Shown here piece after piece: positions 13,615-23,128 of a stretch of 64,000 bases of DNA. The position numbers were made by a program, and so were the translations under genes. The notes beneath the pieces are model-generated. The model ran no database searches and was not told the origin of the DNA. It saw nothing but the letters and a program-made list of their open reading frames with translations. The stretch is from Ardenticatena maritima (GTDB lineage Bacteria > Chloroflexota > Anaerolineae > Ardenticatenales > Ardenticatenaceae). Positions within the stretch are counted from its first letter, which is position 1, and each line of letters starts with the position of its first letter. Location of the stretch: assembly GCF_001306175.1 (NCBI RefSeq), contig NZ_LGKN01000004.1, positions 434,001 through 498,000 of the forward strand. The letters are read 5' to 3'.

Positions 13615-16600
13615 ATGCGCGAAGCAACCAAACTCGCACTTCTGCACCGCATCGAACGCCAGCGGCGCAAGAAAAAACAACCCGGCATGAAACGTCTCGC
13701 CCAAATTGGCGCCGCCCTGTTGGTGGTGTTCTTGCTCATGGCGATGATTCCTGTCGCCGGTGCGGCTGTGGGCGCAGCGTATCTGATGGAACTGACGCCC
13801 CCAATTATTGACCGCGCCGTCGAGCAAGCCGTGGGATTCGGCGTGCAAGTGTACGCGACCTATTTCTTCGATGAAGAATTGCCCTCGCCGGACGACCTGG
13901 CGCGCCGCACGCAGCGCGTTTTCAAAACCACCAAAATTTACGACCGCACGGGGCAACATCTTCTGTGGGAAATTATTGACCCTGAAGGCGGCAACCGCCA
14001 GGTGGTGCCTTTGGAAGACATTCCCGTGCATGTGCGCCTCGCAACGATTGCACTGGAAGACCGCACGTTCTACGAAAACCCCGGCGTGAACTTGCGCGGG
14101 ATTGCGCGTGCGCTCTACCAAAACCTGCGCTATGGCACAGTCGTGCAAGGGGGGTCTTCCATTACCCAACAGCTCGTCAAAAATGTGTTGATTGACCCCG
14201 AAGAGCGCTATCAGCAAAGCTATAGCCGCAAAATCAAGGAAGTCATCCTGGCGTTCGAGATTTCGCGCCGCTATGACAAGGATACCATTCTTGAATGGTA
14301 CCTCAACACGATCAACTACGGACGCCTCGCGTATGGTATCCAGGCCGCTGCGCAAACCTATTTTGGGAAAGACGCCAAAGATTTGACGCTGGCGGAAGCC
14401 GCCATGTTAGCGGCGCTTCCTAACGCACCGGCGCTCTACGACCCCTTCACCGCGCCGGAACAAGCCAAAAAGCGCCAGGAAATTACCCTGCAAGCCATGT
14501 ATGAAGCGGGGTTCATTACCCGCGAAGAAATGGAAGCCGCCAAAGCCGAGCCGGTCCTCGACCACCTCGCCGAACCAAAACGCTATGAAATCAAGGCGCC
14601 GCATTTTGTCTTCTATGTGCAGAAGTTGCTGGAAGAAAAATATGGTCCCGACATGGTCTATCGGGGCGGTTTGACGGTTTACACCACGATTGACCTCGAC
14701 ATTCAAAAAATTGCCGAAGAATCGGCACGCGAGCACGTTCGTAAACTGCAAGAAGACCCCGAGAAGCACGTCACGAACGCCGCTGTCGTCGTGCTCAACC
14801 CCAAAACGGGCGAAATTCTCTCGATGGTGGGGAGCCTGGACTATTTTGATTCGTCCATTGACGGGCAAATCAACATGGCGATTACGCCCCGCCAGCCTGG
14901 TTCCAGCTTCAAGCCTTTCACCTATGTAACGGCGTTCGCCAAAGGGTACACCCCCGCCACGATGGTGTGGGACGTGCGCACTGTGTTCGACGATTATCCC
15001 AACCCCGCTTACGTCCCCGAAAACTATGACCGCCGGTATCACGGTCCTGTAACGCTGCGTGAAGCCCTCGCCAACAGTTACAACATCCCCGCCGTGAAGT
15101 TGCTGGAAATGGTGGGCATTCCCGCTGTGCTTGAAACAGCGCACCGCATGGGCATCAACACCTTGAACCGTGAAGACTACGGGTTGAGCCTGACGCTCGG
15201 CGGTGGTGAAGTCACTCTGCTGGACATGACCTACGCATACAGTGTTTTTGCCAACAATGGCGTGATGGCGGGTACGCCTGTGCCGCCCGAAAAACGGCGC
15301 CCTGGCTATCGTGAACTCGACCCTGTGGCGATTTTGCGCGTCGAGGACGCCAACGGAAACATTCTGGAAGAATACACACAACCCGAAACACGCCAGGTGC
15401 TTTCGCCGCAGTTGGCGTATCTCATCACGGACATTCTGAGCGATGAAGTCGCCCGCCAACCGGCTATGGGCGCCGGCAGCCCCTTGTTGCTGAGCCGTCC
15501 CGCCGCCGCCAAAACGGGGACGACCAACGACTTCCGCGACAACTGGACAATCGGCTACACGCCGCAATTTGTGACAGGCGTGTGGGTCGGGAACGCGGAC
15601 AACAGCGAGATGGGGCACGTCTCAGGGCTGGACGGCGCCGCCCCTATCTGGCATGACATCATGGAGAAAATCCACGAAGGCTTGCCGGTGGAAGAGTTCA
15701 TCCCGCCGCCTGGGCTGGTTGCCGTGCAAGTCTGCGCGAAAAGCGGGCTTCTCCCCACACCGGCGTGCCCGCGCATTCGCACGGAAATTTTTATCGAAGG
15801 CACACAGCCAACCACATACGACAACCTGTATCAGATTTTCCGCATCTGCAAACCGAGCGGCAAACTGGCAACGGTCTATTGCCCGCCCGACCAGGTCGAA
15901 GAAAAGGTTTTCATGGTGGTGCCGCCCGAAGCGATGGAATGGGCGCAACAGGCGGGTATCGAATTGCCGCCGACCGAGTACGACACCACCTATGGCCCCG
16001 TGGCGGGGAGCGGCACAGCAGTGATTACATCGCCGCAACCGTATGGGTACGTGGGCGGCATCGCGCCCATTCAGGGGACCGCCCGCACCGAACCGCCCGA
16101 CCAATTTGAGCTCTACCGCGTGGAGTTTGGTCAAGGGCTCGACCCCGCTTCGTGGATTCAGATTGGTCCCGACCACACGACGCCTGTTGTGGATGGTGTG
16201 CTGGAACAGTGGGATACGCGCGCACTGGAAGAAGGGCTCTACACACTTCAACTCACTGTCTTGCGCAAAGATGGACAGGTGGAGCGCACCAGCGTTCAGG
16301 TGACGGTGGACAATACGCCACCAACGGTGCGTATTACCTACCCGGTCGAGGGGCAAGAGTATGTGCTCAGCGATGATGAATGGGTGAGCATCCAGGTTGA
16401 CGCGAGCGATAACATCGCCATGCGCGAAGTGCGCTTCTTCATTGATGGGCGCGAGTTTACCCGTACCAGCATCGCGCCTTTCACAGCCAAGTGGACGCTC
16501 AACAACGAAGGCGCGTTGGGCCCCAATGAACTGCGCGAGCATGTGGTTTATGTGGTGGCTGTGGACGCGGCAGGGAACGAAACGCAGAGTGAAAGTGTCC

Positions 16601-16635
16601 GCATTCGCGTGCGTGGGAATCCGGAAGGCAACTAA
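13615..16635 (+). CDS. bifunctional class A penicillin-binding protein (PBP1A type)
   Basis: A 1006-residue peptidoglycan synthase. A basic N-terminus and one membrane segment (residues about 27-57) are followed by a GT51 glycosyltransferase domain (LEDRTFYENPGVN with catalytic Glu148; GGSSITQQLVKN; EWYLNTINYGRLAYGIQAAA) and a transpeptidase domain with QPGSSFKPFTY (SxxK, about 430), NSYNIPA (SxN, about 486) and AKTGTTND (about 631). About 270 residues beyond the catalytic core hold two beta-rich Ig-like modules (SGTAVITSPQPYGYVGG... and VRITYPVEGQEY...), an extension absent from short class A PBPs. GAGGTG eight bases upstream selects the ATG at 13615. Confidence 0.93.
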   Translation: MREATKLALLHRIERQRRKKKQPGMKRLAQIGAALLVVFLLMAMIPVAGAAVGAAYLMELTPPIIDRAVEQAVGFGVQVYATYFFDEELPSPDDLARRTQRVFKTTKIYDRTGQHLLWEIIDPEGGNRQVVPLEDIPVHVRLATIALEDRTFYENPGVNLRGIARALYQNLRYGTVVQGGSSITQQLVKNVLIDPEERYQQSYSRKIKEVILAFEISRRYDKDTILEWYLNTINYGRLAYGIQAAAQTYFGKDAKDLTLAEAAMLAALPNAPALYDPFTAPEQAKKRQEITLQAMYEAGFITREEMEAAKAEPVLDHLAEPKRYEIKAPHFVFYVQKLLEEKYGPDMVYRGGLTVYTTIDLDIQKIAEESAREHVRKLQEDPEKHVTNAAVVVLNPKTGEILSMVGSLDYFDSSIDGQINMAITPRQPGSSFKPFTYVTAFAKGYTPATMVWDVRTVFDDYPNPAYVPENYDRRYHGPVTLREALANSYNIPAVKLLEMVGIPAVLETAHRMGINTLNREDYGLSLTLGGGEVTLLDMTYAYSVFANNGVMAGTPVPPEKRRPGYRELDPVAILRVEDANGNILEEYTQPETRQVLSPQLAYLITDILSDEVARQPAMGAGSPLLLSRPAAAKTGTTNDFRDNWTIGYTPQFVTGVWVGNADNSEMGHVSGLDGAAPIWHDIMEKIHEGLPVEEFIPPPGLVAVQVCAKSGLLPTPACPRIRTEIFIEGTQPTTYDNLYQIFRICKPSGKLATVYCPPDQVEEKVFMVVPPEAMEWAQQAGIELPPTEYDTTYGPVAGSGTAVITSPQPYGYVGGIAPIQGTARTEPPDQFELYRVEFGQGLDPASWIQIGPDHTTPVVDGVLEQWDTRALEEGLYTLQLTVLRKDGQVERTSVQVTVDNTPPTVRITYPVEGQEYVLSDDEWVSIQVDASDNIAMREVRFFIDGREFTRTSIAPFTAKWTLNNEGALGPNELREHVVYVVAVDAAGNETQSESVRIRVRGNPEGN

Positions 16636-18044
16636 TTCGCGCTGGGCGGGCACCCATCGGTCTCCAAGACCAGCGGCCAAAAATCAATTGTGGCTGTTCG
16701 GCCTGTGATTGGTTGCAAAAAACCCGCTGTGCTCATCTTGTACACACGCATATCCGGCACCAGAGGGCGCACCCGCGAGGTGCGCCCTTCATTTGTCCAG
16801 GCAAGTTGAATGAAGCGGTTCCCCCGACAAAAGGCGTAGGTTTCAACGCCTTCGACACGTCGCGCCCACAGCAAACGCGCGCCGTTGAGGCGTGCCGCCA
16901 AAAAGCGCAACGCTTCATAAGCGGGGAAGGGACGATCGCGGTTGAGTAGGCCGGCATACCGCCAGCCGGGCCCGTTGAAGGTGTACCAGACCGCCCCGAC
17001 AAGGTCATTCTTCCAGGCGCGGGTGTACAACCGAAACACATAATTGGCTTTGGCGGCTTCATAGGCGGTTCCCGGGCATTGCGGCTCGAACGGTGGGGGA
17101 CAGAGCAAACCGCCTTCGTTCATGATGATGGGCGTTTCTTCCAGCCCATAGTCAGCCAGCACGCTCCGCAGATAGCGAACTTTGCTTTCGAGCAAGCCCC
17201 CGCGTTGGGCATAGCGCCCATTCTCGTAGAAGATATCCCAATCACGCTCGCCGGGAAACCAAAATGGATACGCATGGTAGGCGAGCATGTCAAAGGCATC
17301 GCCTGCGCCCGCCTCCAACACACCACGCAAGAAAAGCGGCTGCGTACACGTCGGATCACCTACGGCATCCACCCCGCTTCCCATCGGGCTGTCGGGCGTG
17401 CAGGAGAGGAGCAACCCGCCAAAAACGAGCATCGCGTCGGGATTGGCGGCTTTCAAGCCGGCATAGGCGGCTTCGAGCATGGTGGCATACGCCGCGCCAT
17501 CGTAGAGCGGTTCTTCTTCTTGCCCAATACACCCATAAGGCGCATCGGGACCCACGTAATCGGGGTCGGCGTCGGGTTCGTTCCAAATCTCAAAAAAACG
17601 CACGTTGAACGGCGGCGCGCTATATCGCCGCACGGCTGCGCCAACAAATTGCTGAAAATCGTCCAGCGCATCGGGGTGTACCGTGCGACACGAATACACA
17701 TCATCCTCATCGGGTGTGCGCTCCGCCCAATCGGGGGTCCCGCGAATGATGAGCATCACATCGTAGCCATGTTCACCAAGCAGTCGCAAGTCATGCTCTA
17801 ACTGGCGTTGCGTGTGCCAGCGGTAAGGGCCCGGTGTTGGTTCAACTTCGCCCCACAACAACCCATTGATACGCACCAGACGCACACCACTTTGCGCCAA
17901 AAAGGGGAGCGCACGTTCAACCTGTCCAACCCACAGTTCCGCGCCAAAGGCAAACGTATCCGGGTTGGGAAGAGGGCGCGCCGCCAAAAGGAGAGGTGTG
18001 ATGACAAGCCAAAACAGGGAGCGAAAAAGAGCCTTGGAACGCAT
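16632..18044 (-). CDS. secreted (beta/alpha)8-barrel glycoside hydrolase-like protein
   Basis: A 470-residue exported protein with a signal peptide (MRSKALFRSLFWLVITPLLLAARP). The fold pattern is that of clan GH-A enzymes, nearest GH39-like: GVRLVRINGLLWGEVEPTPG early, FEIWNEPDADP with the acid/base Glu156, YHAYPFWFPGE, and IIMNEGG with a candidate nucleophile Glu near 308. Several Cys pairs suggest disulfides outside the cell. The substrate is not evident. AAGGGG before the ATG at 18044 fixes the start. Its stop overlaps that of the converging PBP1A gene by 3 bases. Confidence 0.75.
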   Translation of the reverse strand: MRSKALFRSLFWLVITPLLLAARPLPNPDTFAFGAELWVGQVERALPFLAQSGVRLVRINGLLWGEVEPTPGPYRWHTQRQLEHDLRLLGEHGYDVMLIIRGTPDWAERTPDEDDVYSCRTVHPDALDDFQQFVGAAVRRYSAPPFNVRFFEIWNEPDADPDYVGPDAPYGCIGQEEEPLYDGAAYATMLEAAYAGLKAANPDAMLVFGGLLLSCTPDSPMGSGVDAVGDPTCTQPLFLRGVLEAGAGDAFDMLAYHAYPFWFPGERDWDIFYENGRYAQRGGLLESKVRYLRSVLADYGLEETPIIMNEGGLLCPPPFEPQCPGTAYEAAKANYVFRLYTRAWKNDLVGAVWYTFNGPGWRYAGLLNRDRPFPAYEALRFLAARLNGARLLWARRVEGVETYAFCRGNRFIQLAWTNEGRTSRVRPLVPDMRVYKMSTAGFLQPITGRTATIDFWPLVLETDGCPPSAN

Positions 18045-18110
18045 GCAACCCCTTGCTTCATGTTGGTTGACGCCATTGGCATGAGTGTACTCCAGGGGCG
18101 CGAAAATGAA

Positions 18111-18140
18111 AACAGGCATGCCACGCTGGGCATGCCTGTT
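18111..18140 (-). terminator. terminator of gap
   Basis: Perfect 12-bp arms AACAGGCATGCC / GGCATGCCTGTT with a 6-base loop, followed on the reverse strand by TTCATTTTCG. Confidence 0.8.
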
Positions 18141-18158
18141 TGAGAGCGGCGTTGCGGA

Positions 18159-19202
<1,044 letters not shown>

Positions 19203-19244
19203 CTATCAGGTTATTAGGTTGTGATTTTCGGAACAACCGCGCCT

Positions 19245-19273
19245 ATTATACGCAAGTCGCTTGAAAGTGCGAA
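19245..19273 (-). promoter_or_regulatory. promoter of gap
   Basis: Reverse strand TTCGCA (19268-19273), 17 bases, TATAAT (19245-19250), a perfect -10. The 5' leader is about 48 bases. Confidence 0.75.
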
Positions 19274-19325
19274 TGAGAACCGATTGGTTTTGCACCTGAC
19301 GAATGTCAACCACACCACAAACAAA

Positions 19326-19352
19326 GGGGTACGCTCAATGTGAGCATACCCC
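19326..19352 (-). terminator. terminator of the M20 dipeptidase gene
   Basis: GGGGTATGCTCA / TGAGCGTACCCC in the reverse transcript with a 3-base loop (one wobble), followed by TTTGTTTGTGG. Confidence 0.75.
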
Positions 19353-19382
19353 CTTGTAGTTCTTCGGCTTGTCTTCCAACCG

Positions 19383-20756
19383 TCAAGACATTTCCGCTAA
19401 CAACCGCAAATACTCAACGACCGTTTCAATCCCGCGGTAGAAGTTGGGCAAATAGAATTTCTCGTTGGGGGCATGCAAATTGTCGTCGCCCAGTCCAAAG
19501 CCCAGCATCACCGGCGGCGCCCCCAAAACGTCCATAAATGTCGCGACAACGGGGATTGAGCCGCCTTCACGTGTGAAGATGGGACGCTTACCCCACACCG
19601 TTTCAAACGCAGCGGCTGCGGCTTGCATGGGCACACTGTCCAGGGGGATGAGGGCAGGCTTGCCGCCATGCAAAGTTTTCGCGCTGAATGTGACCGTCGG
19701 CGGGGCAAGGTCCTGCAAATACGCGACAGCACGTTGGGCGATATCGTCAGGGTCCTGGTCGGGCACGAGGCGCATGGAAATTTTGGCGGATGCGCGCGCG
19801 GGGATGATGGTTTTTGCGCCCTCGCCTGTGAACCCCGCCCACATGCCGTTGACGTCCAGGGTCGGGCGTGCACCAATCCGCTCGACAATGCTGTATTCCG
19901 CTTCTCCCCATGCAGCAGGAACGCCTGTTTCGGCTTTCAATTCTTCTTCGCCGTATGGAACACGCGCCAGGTTCTCACGCTCCTCAGGCGTCAAGGGGCG
20001 TACCGCATCGTAAAAACCGGGGATGGTCACACGACCGTGCTCATCATGCAGTTGCGCCAACATGCGCGCCAACACCAACGCGGGATTGTCCACGGCCCCA
20101 CCATACAAGCCGCTGTGCAAATCATTGCGTGGGCCTTGCACAGTCACTTCAATGTACGCCAGGCCCCGCAATCCATAGACGATGCTGGGGGTATCTGGTC
20201 CCAGAATGTGCGTATCAGAAATGATAGCGGAAGAAGCCGCCAAGCGTTCCCGATTCTCCGCGATGAACGTATCCAGGTGAACACTGCCAACTTCTTCCTC
20301 ACCTTCAAAAATGTACTTGATATTGACAGGCAAACGCCCACTTGTTTTCAGATAGGCTTCAGCGGCTTTGAGATGGATGAATAATTGCCCCTTGTCATCC
20401 GTAGCGCCACGGGCATAGATATTTTCACCGATGATTGTTGGCTCAAAAGGCGGCGTTTTCCACTCGTCCAGTGGGTCAACCGGCTGCACGTCGTAGTGTC
20501 CATAGACAACCACAGTTGGCGCCTCAGGACCTGCACCAAGCCATTCACCATACACAATCGGGTGTCCACCTGTTTCAACCAGTTCCACATGCTGAATACC
20601 CACCAGGCGCATGTGTTCAGCCAGCCATTCAGCGGCACGCCGCACATCCGCAGCATGCTCTGACAGCGTACTGATGCTGGGAATGCGTAAGAACGTTTTG
20701 AGTTCTTCCACAAAACGGGTACGATGCTCGCGGGCGTATTCGCGCGGTGTCGTCAT
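19383..20756 (-). CDS. M20 family dinuclear-zinc dipeptidase
   Basis: A 457-residue cytosolic peptidase. Metal-ligand motifs are YGHYDVQPVDP, RGATDDKGQ and the catalytic EGEEEVGS; the lid/dimer domain (NDLHSGLYGGAVDNPA) is that of the CNDP/DUG1-type dipeptidases rather than ArgE. It should hydrolyse small peptides or dipeptides. GGGAGG nine bases before the ATG at 20756 fixes the start. It is monocistronic as far as the terminators show. Confidence 0.9.
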   Translation of the reverse strand: MTTPREYAREHRTRFVEELKTFLRIPSISTLSEHAADVRRAAEWLAEHMRLVGIQHVELVETGGHPIVYGEWLGAGPEAPTVVVYGHYDVQPVDPLDEWKTPPFEPTIIGENIYARGATDDKGQLFIHLKAAEAYLKTSGRLPVNIKYIFEGEEEVGSVHLDTFIAENRERLAASSAIISDTHILGPDTPSIVYGLRGLAYIEVTVQGPRNDLHSGLYGGAVDNPALVLARMLAQLHDEHGRVTIPGFYDAVRPLTPEERENLARVPYGEEELKAETGVPAAWGEAEYSIVERIGARPTLDVNGMWAGFTGEGAKTIIPARASAKISMRLVPDQDPDDIAQRAVAYLQDLAPPTVTFSAKTLHGGKPALIPLDSVPMQAAAAAFETVWGKRPIFTREGGSIPVVATFMDVLGAPPVMLGFGLGDDNLHAPNEKFYLPNFYRGIETVVEYLRLLAEMS

Positions 20757-20860
20757 AACGAGCCTCCCAATTGAACACATTTTGTCTGAGGTAGTCTGTT
20801 TGCCAACCGCAGGAACATGCCACAGAGGAAGGAAAAGAGCAAGTGGGGGCAAAGAAAAAG

Positions 20861-20880
20861 ACCCCGCCGAAGCGGGGCCC
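20861..20880 (-). terminator. terminator of the Flp pilin gene
   Basis: Reverse transcript GCCCCGC-TTCG-GCGGGG with a stable tetraloop, followed by TCTTTTTCTTT. Confidence 0.85.
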
Positions 20881-20905
20881 TTTCGTGAACGCTCGCGTAG
20901 ATGAA

Positions 20906-21100
20906 TCAGGCACCACTGAGGGTGTCAGAAATGCGCGAGAAGACCGAGCTAATCTGGCCACCGAGCAAGGTCAGCGCGGCGATGACGACGATAGCGACGA
21001 GCACGATGATCAGCGCGTATTCGACCAAGCCCTGGCCTTCTTCGCGCTCCGCAACGAGTTCGTTGAGCAAAGCGTTGAGGTAAGTGTACAGATAAAGCAT
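20906..21100 (-). CDS. Flp/type IVb pilin
   Basis: A 64-residue pilin precursor. A short leader (MLYLYTYLNALLNELVAERE) is followed by EGQGLVEYALIIVLVAIVVIAAL, the Flp signature with the Glu and Tyr that follow the prepilin cleavage site, then a short helix. These subunits build adhesive Tad pili. AGGAGG seven bases before the ATG at 21100 fixes the start. No tadA/B/C, cpaB or prepilin peptidase gene is in the window, so the assembly genes must lie elsewhere. It has its own strong promoter and terminator. Confidence 0.92.
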   Translation of the reverse strand: MLYLYTYLNALLNELVAEREEGQGLVEYALIIVLVAIVVIAALTLLGGQISSVFSRISDTLSGA

Positions 21101-21179
21101 AGTAAATCCTCCTGAATAAAATGATTTCGTTTCGGGGATAACCCCCTTCAACCTTGTGCCTTCCAACGAAGGCACTGGC

Positions 21180-21208
21180 ATTATAGCCAATTGATGAAAA
21201 GATTGCAA
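21180..21208 (-). promoter_or_regulatory. promoter of the Flp pilin gene
   Basis: Reverse strand TTGCAA (21203-21208), 17 bases, TATAAT (21180-21185). The 5' leader is about 73 bases. Confidence 0.75.
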
Positions 21209-21226
21209 TAGGAGCAAACTCCTATT
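21207..21226. repeat. perfect inverted repeat at the pilin promoter
   Basis: AATAGGAG-CAAA-CTCCTATT, 8-bp arms, touching the -35 of the pilin promoter. It may be an operator, or part of the leader of the divergent gene. Confidence 0.5.
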
Positions 21227-21310
21227 TTCTCTTGGCAACGCGACTTTCGTCCCGCCTAAAAAAGATTTGGGGGTTATCAATCCAAATACCTACTGTTGCG
21301 GAGCGTTTTG

Positions 21311-21808
21311 ATGACAATTCCTTCATGGTCCTGGCTTGTGCTGAGTGGCATTGCTTTCATCGTCAGCATTGCCGGGTTGGTGTTTCCATTGCTGCCCAGT
21401 GCGCCTTTTCTTTTCCTTGCCGCCTGCTTCTACGACGCGGCGTTTGGCTTTGAAGTGTTTGGCGCTCCTTGGCTTCTGGTGCTTGGGGGGCTTGCACTGG
21501 TGGGGAGCCTGGCCGATTGGTGGGTCGGGTATCTGCTGGCACGCCGTGGCGGCGCTTCACGTTGGGCAACGTTGGTAGGGCTGATAGGCAGCCTTGTCGG
21601 GTTTCTGCTCTTCTCGCTCCCCGGGCTTCTGATTGGCGCCGTCGCCGGTCTCTTCATCGTCGAGGCGTTGCGTCAACGTCATCTGTCATCGGCGCTGCGC
21701 GCCGGTTGGTTCTGGCTTCTCGGATGGGGCATTGGTTTGGGTGTTCAAGTGCTCACATTCGCGAGTATGGTTGTGCTGGTTCTCTGGCGTATCAGCCTCG
21801 CTTGGTAA
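21311..21808 (+). CDS. DUF456 family membrane protein
   Basis: A 165-residue protein with four or five membrane segments and glycine-rich turns (PLLPSAPFLFLAACFYDAAFGFEVFG; LVGSLVGFLLFSLPGLLIGAVAGLFIVE). The pattern matches DUF456 proteins, which have no proven function. CGGAGCG precedes the ATG at 21311. It is divergent from the pilin gene and followed by a bidirectional terminator. Confidence 0.7.
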   Translation: MTIPSWSWLVLSGIAFIVSIAGLVFPLLPSAPFLFLAACFYDAAFGFEVFGAPWLLVLGGLALVGSLADWWVGYLLARRGGASRWATLVGLIGSLVGFLLFSLPGLLIGAVAGLFIVEALRQRHLSSALRAGWFWLLGWGIGLGVQVLTFASMVVLVLWRISLAW

Positions 21809-21818
21809 GCACAAAATT

Positions 21819-21844
21819 GAAAACGCCCCATAAGGGGCGTTTTC
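21819..21844. terminator. bidirectional terminator
   Basis: GAAAACGCCCC-ATAA-GGGGCGTTTTC, a perfect 11-bp stem with T runs on both strands, between the converging DUF456 gene and the 21868-23040 gene. Confidence 0.9.
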
Positions 21845-21867
21845 GGTCGGCACACAGTTGGTGGTGG

Positions 21868-23040
21868 TTATGCTTCCAAGATGAACGATTTGATGTAGCC
21901 GCCCCGATGGAAAGCCCGCACTGTTTCGACATGGCTGAGAACAGAGGGCATGCCAACGTACAAAATGCGGTGTTCCTGCGCATCGGCTTCAAGTTCTGTG
22001 AGCAACACTTCGGTTTCCAAACGGGGCACATGTTTGGGTTGCGCTTGAATAAACGCCTCACGATGCGCCAACACCAATTGCAAGGCTTCGCGAGAGATGA
22101 TGGCCTGAGGCAATTGGTTGTTGATGGTTGAACCGAGCATCAGGCGCAACAACTTGTCGCCACGTTCGCGCTCTCCCGCGCCGTAGAGTGTGCGGGCGAG
22201 CCATGCCGTTGCCACAGGCCACACAGCCGGCAACAAGCCGCTCAACTCCGGAGCATACGAGTAGGCGGGCACATAGCCGTTCAAGCGGCGATCGAAAAGC
22301 GCGTCGTAAAGCCAATCCAGCGTGGAGAACACGGGCTCTCGGTCTTCCGGCCAGATGCCGAACAAAGCAGGCGCAAGCAGTGAAATCGTTGGGCGTAAAT
22401 CGGGGTAGCCGTTGCTGTCCAGGCGCGTGATGAAACGTTCATTGCGCAGCAAGTGCTGTTCAATGCCTTTGCGCAACGCGCCATACACTATATCCAAATC
22501 CCGGTCTCGGTAGGCTTCGGCGGCTAAATGAAAGGCTGCTGCCGCCGCCGAAGCGACCCACAAGGAAAACCCCGCCCCATCGAAGGGGGGCAAAATGTCC
22601 CCGCCAACGCGCGGCAATCCCAATTGGGGATGAAGGCGCTTCTCCAAGTACCCCAGCCCGCGGCGCACACGCACTTCAATGGCTTTGAGAAATTCGGCTT
22701 CTTCGGAGAGTTGGGCGTATTTGAGCAACGCCCACACCCCCATGGCGGTGGCTTCGGTTATGCCCGGTCCTTCCATGGGGCGGCCATCTTGGCGATAGCG
22801 CGGCGCCCAATGTCCATCCCCCTTCTGCAAAATCATCAAGCCACGCAAAATGGGGCGCAACTGTTCGCGGTTGCCCATCTCGGCCAGTGACGCCAGCAAC
22901 AACGCTTGTTCGCGTGTGACGACAACCGCGGTGGGGTCATCCGGCGGTACGTTGGTGTACGCCATGCCCGTGCTGATTTCAACACGGCAAGCCTTCAACA
23001 AAGCCTGCGTTGATTCCAGGAATGGGTCAAGATTGCTCAC
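21868..23040 (-). CDS. alpha/alpha-barrel protein, glycosidase-like, function unknown
   Basis: A 390-residue soluble protein made of repeated helix pairs (EQALLLASLAEMGNREQLRPILRGLMILQKGDGHWAPRY, TEATAMGVWALLKYAQLSEEAEF, PAVWPVATAWLARTLYGAGER), the look of six-hairpin glycosidase or GH15-like barrels. The DGHW and GPGITEATAMGVWAL stretches sit where substrate-facing residues lie in such barrels, but I see no confirmed catalytic pair. The start is a GTG at 23040 with AGAGGTG five bases upstream. It ends the glycan cluster, 88 bases after the O-antigen ligase gene. Confidence 0.65.
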   Translation of the reverse strand: MSNLDPFLESTQALLKACRVEISTGMAYTNVPPDDPTAVVVTREQALLLASLAEMGNREQLRPILRGLMILQKGDGHWAPRYRQDGRPMEGPGITEATAMGVWALLKYAQLSEEAEFLKAIEVRVRRGLGYLEKRLHPQLGLPRVGGDILPPFDGAGFSLWVASAAAAAFHLAAEAYRDRDLDIVYGALRKGIEQHLLRNERFITRLDSNGYPDLRPTISLLAPALFGIWPEDREPVFSTLDWLYDALFDRRLNGYVPAYSYAPELSGLLPAVWPVATAWLARTLYGAGERERGDKLLRLMLGSTINNQLPQAIISREALQLVLAHREAFIQAQPKHVPRLETEVLLTELEADAQEHRILYVGMPSVLSHVETVRAFHRGGYIKSFILEA

Positions 23041-23128
23041 GGTGCACCTCTTGGCAACGTTTTTTCAACGATGTGTGCTTTTGGCGATTGTATCACAAGC
23101 CTGATTTCATGGCGAGAGCAGCGCAGGC

